This document shows, in pieces, positions 10,733-20,960 of a stretch of 64,000 nt of DNA (position 1 is the stretch's first letter; each line of letters opens with the position of its first letter). The position numbers and the translations under genes are program-made. Under the pieces are notes generated by a model. It did no database searches. It was given only the letters and a program-made list of their open reading frames with translations, and was not told the DNA's origin. This DNA is from Polytrichum commune (taxonomy: Eukaryota; Streptophyta; Polytrichopsida; Polytrichales; Polytrichaceae). The stretch is taken from positions 3,348,001 through 3,412,000 of the forward strand of contig OX485806.1 in assembly GCA_950295325.1 (NCBI GenBank). The letters run 5' to 3'.

Positions 10733-13700
10733 ATGAAGAAACCAGTCGGAGGAACCATGGCCAGCGCGGTTGCTTCGACCAACGAGCTCCTTCATCAACC
10801 AGCGAACAAACCACCCACATCCGCTACTGTGTACACAATGTCCGATAGTGATGATGAAGCGACGGTAGGCATGGACGTCGAGTTGGCAACCCCTTCATCA
10901 AACCCGTCTCCAGAACAACATGTAAGTCTCTTTTTCATTCTATCTGTAAGTATTTTTCAAATATCAGTGGTCATAATCATTTTTGTAAATGCTTTGAGAG
11001 AAATGTTTGTAATAGGGGTTTCGGTACCAAAACCCCTATTCCAAATATTTCTATCAAAATATTTACAAAAATGAACCTATTTTATGTTCATTCCTTAGCC
11101 GCTGTCCACATTTTTTCTATCTTTGTTTTCTTGAAAGGAAGTTCTGGAATAGAGGTTTCGGTACCGAAACCCCTATTCCACTACTTCCTTTAAAAAAACT
11201 ACCTTTTCCTTGTCTGTTCCGTGTTGATGTCTGGCTGCTGTTCTGATTTCCTTCTATGCATGTTTTTTGAAAGTATGTTCTGGAATAGGGGTTTCGGTAC
11301 CGAAACCCCTATTCCACTACTTCCTTTCAAAAAACTACCTCTTCCTTGTCTGTTTCGTGTTGTTATGATTTCCTTCTATGAATGTTTTTTGAAATAATGT
11401 TCTAGAATAGGGGTTTCGGTACCGAAACCCCTATTCCACTACTTCCCAAAAATCAATTTTTTTTTCATCAAATTCATGTTCATATTGTTGCCGCTACCCT
11501 CCTTATCTTTCATAGTTGTTTCTTCAAAGTAAATCCTGGAATAAGGGTTCCGGTACCGAAACCCTTATTCCACAACTTTTTTTTCAAACAATATTTTTTT
11601 CATTCAATAATTTTACATTGATGCCATATCCAATGTCCTCATTTTTCCCTATATTTGTTCTTTGAAAGAAAGTTCTGCAATAGGGGTTTCGGTACCGAAA
11701 CCCCTATTCCACAACTTCCATTCAAAAATCAAATTTTTCTTCATCAATTTCATGACATACTATAGTCGCTGCCCTCTTTATCTTTCATGTTTGTTTCTTC
11801 AAACTAAATCTTGGAATAAGGGTTTTGGTACCGAAACCCTTATTCCACAACTTTTCTTTCAAATAATATATTTTTCCTTCAATAATTTCATGTTGATGCC
11901 ATATCGAATGTCCTCATTTTTTCCTATGTTTATTCTTGAAAGAAAGTTGTGGATAGGGGTTTCGAAACCCCTATTCCACAACTTTCTTTGAAGTATTGAA
12001 ATTTATTCTTCACTAATTTCATGTCTATATCACAATTGTGGTTTTTTTTTTTTTTTTTTTTTTTTTGCCTATTGCTTGAAAGTAGAGTGGATGATTTTTT
12101 CACTTATTTTAAGTTTTGATTTTGTTGTTCATATGTAGGATAACATTTTGGCGGACATCGACATTGTAGAAGCATCAAAAAAGAAGTTGGAGAAAACAGA
12201 TTTCAACTCCATCATCAATGGCTTGCGAATTCGACCTCTTTCTAAATCTCGTTTATCCATTTTATATGCCGCTTGGAGCCATTGACTTTGGTTAGGCCAA
12301 TTCTAGAATTTGATGTTCAGTTGTTGGAGAATGAATTTCTCAATGGATATACAAAAGGTGATCGTGTCTTATATGTTTCTATCGTCAACGATCGTGGGGA
12401 GAGTTTATTTGTAACAGAGGACAAGTTGAGTTCTTGGGATCCAATATGGCAACAAGTGAACGATGTTTTTGAGCAGTCACTTTCCCGAGATGAGGATTTG
12501 AAGGTTTTTAAAGGTAAAATGTTTTGGATATGGGAGGGTAACCACCGAGTTACAGCATGGAGTCGGCACATAGATAAAGTTCATGCTGATGAGGCGGAAT
12601 GGCATTATAGTGTGGATTGTATATGCCTTAATGTGATGGATGCCACTGGCGTTCTCTTGGATACCATGAATGACGTCAATAGGTAAGGCCTAAAATCTAT
12701 TAATTTGATATTTTTTTTGGATCAAATGCAATTTTGTTTTTGTTGAATTGAATCTTATATTTACAAATTTATTTTGTGGAGTGACAGATCCACGGAGAAT
12801 GATCACGTGAAGACCAATTTGGTTCATAAAATCTATCGCATTCGGAGCTTTGGGTCTTTGAAGCTACAAGAATTTTAAAAAAATTTGTCCCATGAGGATT
12901 ATGCTAAGTGCGAAAAGAAACGTCCATTGACTACATGGTATCCTCTTACTGCAGATATTTTTGCAGCTTTTGATCTACAAGGTGAGTCTCTAACATCTCA
13001 ATGTCTACATCAATTTCATGTTCTTACATTAAATTGTATTATTCTTTTATAATAAATTTTTGAACATGTTGTTTTCAGCGTAATGTTGTGACAGCATCAG
13101 AAGAGGCATGTCGTGAGTATAGGGATAACACTTCATTGGCCCAAAGATCTTCTAGGCTTGAATTGCAAGCTATAGCAAATGCGGTGAGGAAAACAGTGAG
13201 GGCTTATAGGTCAAAGGAGTTTGATAAACTCCTTGTAGTTGCGGATCCCGCAAATGACATTGATTTTGTGAAAGAGGTAAGTCTTTACATTATTTGTTTG
13301 TTTTATGTACTATGTTTTGTTAGATTGTACTTAGTATTTAATAAAATATTCATTGCTTTCAGGTAAATGGGCATTGGAGTTCTAATCCTAAACCATAAAT
13401 GACCTTAGAAAAATTGCAACAACTCCGGTAAATGGCAAGTATAAAGTGAAATGGTTGAAGTGGTGGAATTCTTCTCCGATGACACGCGAGGCTTTGCGTT
13501 TTTTGCCTCCCAATTTTATAGACAATGACCTTGATTTGTGGTTGGCAAATGCATCATTTTGGGATCAGATAATATTATGACTTATAATTGTAAATACATT
13601 TATACTTAAGAAAACATCATAATTTTATATAGCGTTTGTATTTATTAATATAATTATTTGACATAACGCTTTATGTATGGATCTTAATTTTTAGTTAGAG

Positions 13701-16078
13701 GAGAGTGCCATCATTGAATTTCATGGCATTCTACCACAATTGGGTGATGTGGTTTGGGACAATGTCCTCCAAATTGAAGATTACATTGAGAAATGGCGTT
13801 GTCTTCTCTGGAACAAAGCATATATTCCAATTTTACGTGGTTCACCATTATTTGTAAAATCCACAATATTGATGAAGAATCAAGAGGACGAATTGGCAGT
13901 GAAACGTGTGATATATAGGTATTTTGCTACACTTGATTATTTTGAAGTAATAAATTTTATCTCTATTAGTGATATCGAACTGAATTTGCTTATTGAATTT
14001 GTGTAGGTACCTCAGAAGGGAGCTTGAATCCCGGAAAGCAATTTCATTGCAAGCATTGCCTTCATTCTTGAACTCATGGGCTGATAGGTCAAGTGACCAA
14101 TGCATATTTTCGGCCTTTCAATTAACATTGTGGACTCACGATTTATTGGTTCACTGTCCATGGTTTATTGAATGTCCAACAAATTTCTATCCCGCCGAAG
14201 AAGAAACTCTTAGGTTGTCAATGGAGCCATCACAACCAATGGAGGAAGAGCCTCATGAACAGCAACAACATGCTGGGAGAGGAGGTAAGCGTAAACGGAA
14301 AGCGCATGCTACACCGAATCTTTCTGTACCTGCGAAAGTTTTTGTACCGTTGCCGCCACTGCCACCATCTGCATCAATGCCACAAAATAGTACACGCAAT
14401 GTTGATTTGCACCTTGATGATATTACATTAATTCTTAGTCCACCCAAAATTGTCATTGCTTCAACACCTTCAAATTTTGTCTTTCAATCTCAACATGTGG
14501 TTGTTGAAGCTTCTGATGGATCCAATATACATAAGGTTTCTACGTTTGTGAAGAACGAGTCTATCTCCAATATGTTGGAGAATGGTGCAATCGACAATCC
14601 AATGTTGATGTCTGCGTTTGAATTTGTCAAAAATGTTAATAAGCTTGAACAACATTATTTAATTTCTTATTTTTTTGCAATTTTTGTGTTTGAAAATAAT
14701 TAATTCTTGTCTATGGAATTCTAATGTATTTCATTTTGATTTATAGGTTGGCCATATTCGCAAGACTCGTGTTTCGTCCGAAATTTGTAAATTTGGTGGA
14801 TTTGATCTTATCATTGCGGATTTGCCAGAGGGTCTACCTGTTCCGAATGTATCTTCTCCTCCAGATTTAATTCCCATTTGGAATGCACACAATTCAAAAG
14901 ACATAGAGGCTTTGTTTGAGTTTGCAGATGGTTTTCTCACAGATGATGCTCCATTGTTATTATTTCTTCCGGAGTTCAAAATTGTCAGGGATGATGTTAG
15001 GGCATATGCTGCTTCATATGGATTTACATTGGCAAAGGATTGGTGGGCAATAAATGAATTGCCATTGTGTCTGCCAACAGATACAAAACTTACGGTACAC
15101 TCTTATCTTAAATCTTCAAGTATTTTTTTCGTTTATGTGTGCATTATATTTGTTGTTTGATATCATGACAAATAATTATTCTCTAATACTAAGGATACAA
15201 CATTGTATATAGACTCGACGGTTTCGGGTCATGATGTTCTTTCGATTGGAGCCCCGTCTACAATTTGTTTTCAACAAAGTGGGTGGTCTTTCTCCAATAG
15301 AAGTGGGGGCCCTAGATATCTTCTTCAATCGTACTACATCCAAGACTTAATTGATGCACAGAAATATCCCATGGAGAGGAGCACGTGAGAAAGACCCTGA
15401 GTCTTTACAATTTCTTATTGAAGCATTGACTAAACCAGGAGATGTTGTCCTTGATGCTTATGCATCTACAGGTTAGACACATATTCTTTTTTGTTTTTTT
15501 ATAAGTTTTAGAATTTAAGTCTTCTGTACATGAAAAATATGTTATAATGTGCATGATTGTATTTATTGCAGGTGCATTTATTCATGCTTGCCGTCGTAGT
15601 GGCCGTCACCTTGTTGCATTTGAAAAAGACTCGGCAATTTTCGACGCAATATTAGCCCCTTTGTGTGATTCGTTGCCACCTCCTATTGTCCATGGCTTGC
15701 AATCAATTAGCATGGCATGCGAAGATGATGACGAGCCTATTCGGAAGGTTCCAAGGAAATCTCGCTTGAGTACGTAAGTTTGTTGGTTTGAATGATTTTA
15801 AAATTTTGGTTTTTCTTGTGGACTACTTAGTCTTCCACCAATTGTTCCTAACATTTTTGGATATTGTGCGTAGAAAAATGAAGGAAGCGATGTCCCCCCC
15901 TCATCAATTCATTCTCCCTGTGTATGCCAAGTCTGAGGCGATACGGTTAGCAACCGTCATTACACCTCCAAGGCGAAGTAGACCTAAACATTACGATCTT
16001 CGTATCTTGACATACATGGATATAGAGGCAGAGGAATGTAATGTTCGTGTTTGTAATAATAAGGAGAATGATAAATAA
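10733..16078 (+). pseudogene. Gene A: ParB/DGQHR-like domain plus N4/N6-type DNA methyltransferase-like protein, decayed
   Basis: Exons by splice signals: 10733-10921, 12139-12682, 12788-12980, 13079-13276, 13362-13580, 13695-13918, 14007-14634, 14747-15094, 15194-15471, 15572-15773, 15874-16078. Near 12520-12560 FWIWEGNHRVTAW resembles the G-x-HR-x-x-A signature of ParB/DGQHR-type domains. A basic run GGKRKRKA lies at 14285-14310. Near 14790-14830 FDLIIADLPEG sits where beta-class methyltransferases have D-P-P-Y. Later HRNIPWRGAREKDPESL, LTKPGDVVLDAYASTGAF and GRHLVAFEKD match the C-terminal SAM-binding half (motif X, motif I, motif II) of pfam01555-type enzymes. The order, catalytic motif before SAM motif, fits that class. 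Lesions: frameshifts near 12270, 13395 and 15360, a stop at 12876-12878, and a phase problem at the 12980/13079 junction. DNA modification or its recognition is inferred from fold only. Confidence 0.72.
11011..11978. repeat. Eight copies of a 36-bp palindrome in gene A intron 1
   Basis: The arm TGGAATAGGGGTTTCGGT is followed by its exact reverse complement, centred on GGTACC. Copies lie at about 11011-11040, 11145-11180, 11281-11316, 11403-11438, 11538-11573, 11676-11711, 11812-11847 and 11950-11978. The last lacks the GGTACC centre, and several carry matched changes in both arms (AAGGG/CCCTT in copies 5 and 7). Flanks extend the pairing through GAAAG...AAGTT on the left and AACTT..CTTTC on the right. 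Spacing is about 115-140 bp. Confidence 0.92.
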
Positions 16079-16420
16079 TAGAATAGAATAGAATATAGGT
16101 GCATGAAGAGGTCTTGTACATGACTTGGTATATATGTGCACATGTTTTTCTTTTGGTGGCAATTATCTTGTTTTTATAAAATAACCACTAAGAGTGGACA
16201 TTGATTTGTGTGACCATTGTCTAAAATCCCTAAACCCTAATGATTTCCACAACATCATTGTTTATAGCTTCCATCATTGTTTCATTTGTTCATATGAATT
16301 GGAGCAATCAATTAGCAAGTTAGTTTTCGGCATGTAACATGTGTTGATGTTTGAGCTACAAGTATGTGGTAATAGGATACCAAACCCACGGTGATGGGTA
16401 TGTTTCTTGAATTTTTCTCA

Positions 16421-16492
16421 CCCTTATCCGCTCATTATTTACTGCTCACTGCTCATCGCTCACTGCTCACCGCTCATATGATAGCGCTCCCC
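16421..16492 (-). repeat. Right terminal inverted repeat of the MULE
   Basis: Read on the minus strand it begins GGGGAGCGCTATCATATGAG and continues as heptads GTGAGCA / GTGAGCG / ATGAGCA, mirroring 3395-3486. It is followed by the second GTTTTGATCC at 16493-16502. Confidence 0.85.
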
Positions 16493-16502
16493 GTTTTGAT
16501 CC

Positions 16503-16888
16503 CCAAGCCAAGACGAGCTTGTCTAGCGTACCGGCCACGAGATTTGAGGACTGGGTAAGATGAATGAACAAATCCCCAGCCGCTTTCCTCCTTTACGTGA
16601 TTGGACCCCGACAGAACGATCTCTAACACTCCTGCCTCAGTTAAACAACCACTGCTACTCTGGTTCGGTCAAATGGCTTCTCAAGATAGATCGATATCTT
16701 CCAGACTGTTAGTCAATGACCAATGGTTGAAAAGGTGCAGAACCTTCGTAACTGTGAAGGTAAATGTGATGCAACCTCCAATCGAAGCAGAAGCTCCCAG
16801 GGAGAACAGTCCCAGTGACCCGACACGACACGTCCTTAGAACCTTCAGTTTCTTCCTTCCCGAGCTCTTCTTACTCCTCATGCCACCG
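16503..16888. other. No gene seen between MULE and gypsy LTR
   Basis: A 143-aa open frame spans this interval and runs into the LTR but has no recognisable motif. Nothing else is visible. Confidence 0.5.
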
Positions 16889-19100
16889 TGTCAGCCCAAA
16901 ACTCCCACCCTTATGCGTCATAGTCCGGGTGGGAATCCGGGGCTCACATGTGAATTCTTGTCCATAATTAATTCAATGTCCCAGGATGAAAATGCCCCTT
17001 CAACTTCCCTTTATTTAATACCACTAGGGTAAGAGTGTTTAAGAACACTATCCCCCTAATAGTTCTTGCAATACACCATCACTCAAATCCTAACCTTAGG
17101 CCATTGCAATATCACATTCCTCAATTGAGGCAAGCACAAGGCTCACAACCCTCATTGTGATCTGCATGTCCTAGGACTCCGTCCTTGCTAATCTCCCCTC
17201 TACCTCCCCACTAAGTTCCTAATTGCACTAGCCACCCCCTAACCTAACAAGTGCTAACTTCCAACAATTCCAGCTGGGTGCCACCTACTCGGCCAACCAT
17301 ACAGTCTCCTATCCGGTCCTCTGCCTCAATTCTCCTCAACCTGCCAGCCGAATTAATCACCCCTGGCCACCTCAATATGCACTTCCAATAACCTCCCACC
17401 AATCCAGTACGGGCCAGCTAGTCCCCTCCTCGCGCTAATTCATCAATGTGGGTGTGGCTACCATCTCTGCTGCCGCTCTCACCCCCTGACCCTGATTCCA
17501 CAGCAACATTCATCCTATTCCGAGTCCAGGGGCAACATTGCTCGCTGCCCAGATTACTTTAAATCTGCATTGATGTTGTGAATTGGTGCGAGCTGGTCGA
17601 ACGACCTCAGATTTTTGACCAGCATTACACTTCCCTCCTACCCCCTCATCAATCCCAGCTCAAGCTTACCCATTGTTACTCCGCAGTCTGTGATTCTTCC
17701 CCGAATTTATCAGTATTCACACCATCCCCTCCGCCTATGGATTCGAATGTCCAGCCACCCAGTAGAAAATGGTGATCCCATTCCCTTCGCTCTCAATCCC
17801 AGTCTCCAGGTTTCAACTTCCGAGTTCCTCCGCCAGAATTCAGTCCACAGGTCAGAAGATCAATCCCTATGCGGATTAATTTTCTCTCCCCCATCCAGCT
17901 TAGCACTCACCCTGCCTGTTTTCTGAGTTCGGCCGCATTCCAGCCTCCTTGCCATCCGTGGCTCTCAGCTCGCCCATCCTTGCAGCATTACACCCTCATG
18001 TCTCAGATTCCCTCTTCCTAGAGGGCAGCACGTACACCAAAATTCCCCACCTGTATCGATCTCCTTCGCAGCCCCCATGCGGCCGCCACCCCCTGACCTG
18101 AACTGAGAGAGAGAAGAGAGAAGAGAGAACCACCGAACAGGGGTCTCCCCCATCCACCGATCCGAACTCCCGGTAAACCAACTCGCTCTTACCGGCCTCA
18201 GGCCTAAAGTAAACCTTGCCGTAGCCTTAAACAAACACTACAACGCCTCATGTAAACAATTGACCCCCCGCCCTAAGTCCATTTGGCCAGTATTACGCTT
18301 TTAAACCGAAGGATCTTAATCTAACTAATCTAACTAATTCCTTCACCATAAGGTACCAACTAACCTCCTTACACATAGTTCACTCTAACTTAGAACGCAC
18401 ACTCTTTTTATGTTTTATCAGTTAATGCAAACTCACAAATCCTAAGTTCTAATCACTCCTAGTTCTAAAACACATGTGGGCACACGACTTTGGGCTCACA
18501 TAATTGGCGACCATCTGGGATTGATCCCAAAATTTGTTGTTTGCAGGCGAGTGTCCCTTCATGCCCTGTACTCCTTGCATCGACTGCTAGCCGTGCGCGT
18601 AGGAAAGCTCTCGCCATTTAATGTTTCTAATTGCATGGAATTGTTGGGGAACACCTCCCGAACAAGGTAAGGCCCCATCCAACATGCATCAAACTTACCC
18701 GGGAAGTCAAGTTTCCTAGCATCCTACATCATCACCATATCATCCCTGGCCTCAGTGCTCTCTTCTTGTGTCGTTTGTCGAAGGTGATCTTCCTTCGGCG
18801 TTGGATGGCTTCGATATGTTGAGCGGCCCTTCTCCTCCTCTTGTCAAGTTCTTCCAAGGTAGTTAGCCTATTCCTCAAGGATTGGCTATCCGTGAGACGT
18901 GATTGCACCACCACCCGCAAAGACTCGACTTCAAATTCAATGGGTAGTGTAGCTTCTAACCCATACACCAAGGAGAATGGAGTCGCTTGCGTCGTAACCT
19001 TGAAGGTTGTTCGATAGGCCCACAATGCCGTTGTTAGCTTGACGTCCCAATCCCTCTTCGAATCTAACACTATTTTGTGAAGGATGCTCACCAAGGTCCC
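16889..19100 (-). mobile_element. Truncated Ty3/gypsy element: 3' LTR and integrase tail
   Basis: An LTR spans 16889-18500 (TGTCAGCCCAAA to GGGCTCACA). It is followed by the family-specific block TAATTGGCGACCATCTGGGA and then, on the minus strand, the C-terminal part of an integrase (about 18541-19094) with DSKRDWDVKLTTALWAYRTT and RRRKITFDKRHKKRAL. The same protein occurs intact-length at 60802-61638. A frameshift follows PGMI near 18735. The element breaks off near 19100, where the repeat array starts, so catalytic integrase residues and everything upstream are missing. Confidence 0.85.
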
Positions 19101-19130
19101 TTCCCCCTTCTCTTCCTACTGATCGCACAT

Positions 19131-20960
19131 TCAAGCATAGCACATAACCAAAAGGAAAGGAAGCCAAGTAAGAGATTCTTCCCTGTTCCGTTGAAGTCCC
19201 AGAGACACCGCTAAATCGGTACTCTTCTTCAAATCTAGGGTTGTCAAAGATCTCAACTTCCCCAATCCCTCTGGTATCATTGTCAAGCTCGTACACCCAT
19301 TCAAATCTAGGGTTGTCAAAGAACTCAAGTTCACCAATCCCTCCGGTATCGTTGTCAAGCTCGTACAGTCATGCAAATCAAGGGTTGACAAAGAAGTCAA
19401 GTTCCCCAATCCCTCCGGTATCGTTGACAATCTCGTACACCTATCCAAATATAGGGTTGTCAAAGAACTCAAGTTCCCCAATCCCTCCGGTATCGTTGTC
19501 AAGCTCGTACATCCACCCAAATTTGGGGTTGTCAAAGAACTCGACTTCCCCAATCCTTCCGGTATCGTTGTCAAGCTCGTACACTTAATGAAATATAGGG
19601 TTGTCAAAGAACTCAGGTTCCCCAATCCCTCCGTTATCGTTGTCAAGCTCTCAAAATTACCCAAACAAAGGGTTTTCAAAAAACTCAAGTTCTCCAACAC
19701 CTCCGGTATCGTTGTCAAGCTCGTACACCCATTCAAATCTAGGGTTGTCAAAGAACTCAACTTCCCCAACCCCTCCAGTATCGTTGTCAAGCTCGTACAT
19801 CCACCCAAATATAGGGTTGTCAAAGAACTCAACTTCCCCAACCCCTCCGGTATCGTTATCAAGCTCATACACCCACTGAAATATAGGGTTGTCAAAGAAC
19901 TCAACTTCCCCAATCCCTCCCGTATCGTTGTCAAGCTCGTACACCCATTCAAATCTAGGGTTGTCAAAGAACTCAACTTCCCCAACCCCTCCGGTATCCT
20001 TGTCAAGCTCGTACACCCACCGAAATATAGGGTTGTCAAAGAACTCAAGTTCCCCAATCGATCCCTCCGGTATCGTTGTCAAGCTTGTACACTCAGCGAA
20101 ATATAGGGTTGTCAAAGAACTCAAATTCCCCAATCCCTCCGGTATCGTTGTCAAGCTCGTACACTCAGCGAAATATAGGGTTGTCAAAGAACTCAAGTTC
20201 CCCAATCCCTCCGGTATCGTTGTCAAGCTTGTACACTCAGTGAAATTTAGGGTTGTCAAAGAACTCAAGTTCCCCAATCCCTCTGGTATCGTTGTCAAGC
20301 TCATACAGTTGCTCAAAAGAAGTGTTTCCAAAGAACTCAAGTTCCCCAATCCCTCCGGATCGTTGTCAAGCTCGTACATCCATTCAAATCTAGGGTTGTC
20401 AAAGATCTCAACTTCCCCAATCCCTCCGGTATCGTTGTCAAGCTCGTACAGCAGCTCAAATCTAGGGTTGTCAAAGAACTCAAGTTCCCCAATCCCTCCG
20501 GTATCGTTGTCAAGCTCCTACAGTAGCTCAAATCTAGGGTTGTCAAAGAACTCAAGTTCCCCAATCCCTCCGGTATCGTTGTCAAGCTCCTACAGTAGCT
20601 CAAATATAGGGTTGTCAAAGAACTCAAGTTCCCCAATCCCTCCGGTATCGTTGTCAAGCTCGTACAGTAGCTCAAATCTAGGGTTGTCAAAGAACTCAAG
20701 TTCCCCAATCCCTCCGGTATCGTTGTCAAGCTCGTACACTCTGTGAAATATAGGGTTGTCAAAGAACTCAAGTTCCCCAATCCCTCCGGTATCGTTGTCA
20801 AGCTCGTACACTCTGTGAAATATAGGGTTGTCAAAGAACTCAAGTTCTCCAATCCCTCCGGTATCGTTGTCAAGCTCGTACAGCAGCTCAAATCTAGGGT
20901 TGTCAAAGAACTCAAGTTCCCTGTGAACCCTTTGAGTGGTCCACCACTCTGCGGGATCAC
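19131..20960 (-). pseudogene. Leucine-rich-repeat protein made of about 24 near-identical 72-bp units
   Basis: The minus-strand frame repeats a 24-residue unit of the form LGNLSSLTTLDLSYCTSLTT followed by IPEG, a plant-type LRR with the LxxLxLxxCxxL core. Units are exactly 72 bp (for example 20500, 20572, 20644, 20716, 20788, 20860). It opens at 20960 with MIPQSGGPLKGFTGN and ends at 19131 after SLTWLPFLLVMCYA. A 1-bp loss near 20358 and a 4-bp gain near 20062 throw the middle third out of frame and then restore it, so an uninterrupted product is not possible from this copy. No kinase, NB-ARC, signal peptide or membrane segment is visible. Recent tandem expansion is likely. The left edge abuts a gypsy remnant. 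Confidence 0.75.

Larger units (their letters stand above)
3395..16492. mobile_element. 13.1 kb Mutator-like element (MULE) with transposase and methyltransferase-like cargo gene
   Basis: The ends are defined by a perfect 10-bp direct duplication GTTTTGATCC at 3385-3394 and 16493-16502. They are also defined by inverted repeats: GAGGGAAGCTATCTTATGAG on the left, and GGGGAGCGCTATCATATGAG reading inward on the minus strand from the right. A 9-11 bp duplication and heptad-rich long inverted repeats are typical of Mutator-like elements. Inside are a minus-strand transposase pseudogene with a zinc finger, MULE-type core and SWIM finger (4301-9572), a small plus-strand basic ORF (9893-10222), and a plus-strand ParB/methyltransferase-like gene (10733-16078). 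A solo LTR (4733-6402) inserted later. Without it the element would be about 11.4 kb. All three genes lie well inside the ends, so this is a unit and not a chance neighbourhood. Confidence 0.88.

Noticed and set aside
19588-20746. Plus-strand repeat proteins (VVKELKFPNPSG and LSKNSTSPIPPVS types)
   Set aside because: They are other-frame readings of the 72-bp LRR unit on the minus strand; only the minus-strand frame matches a known repeat fold.
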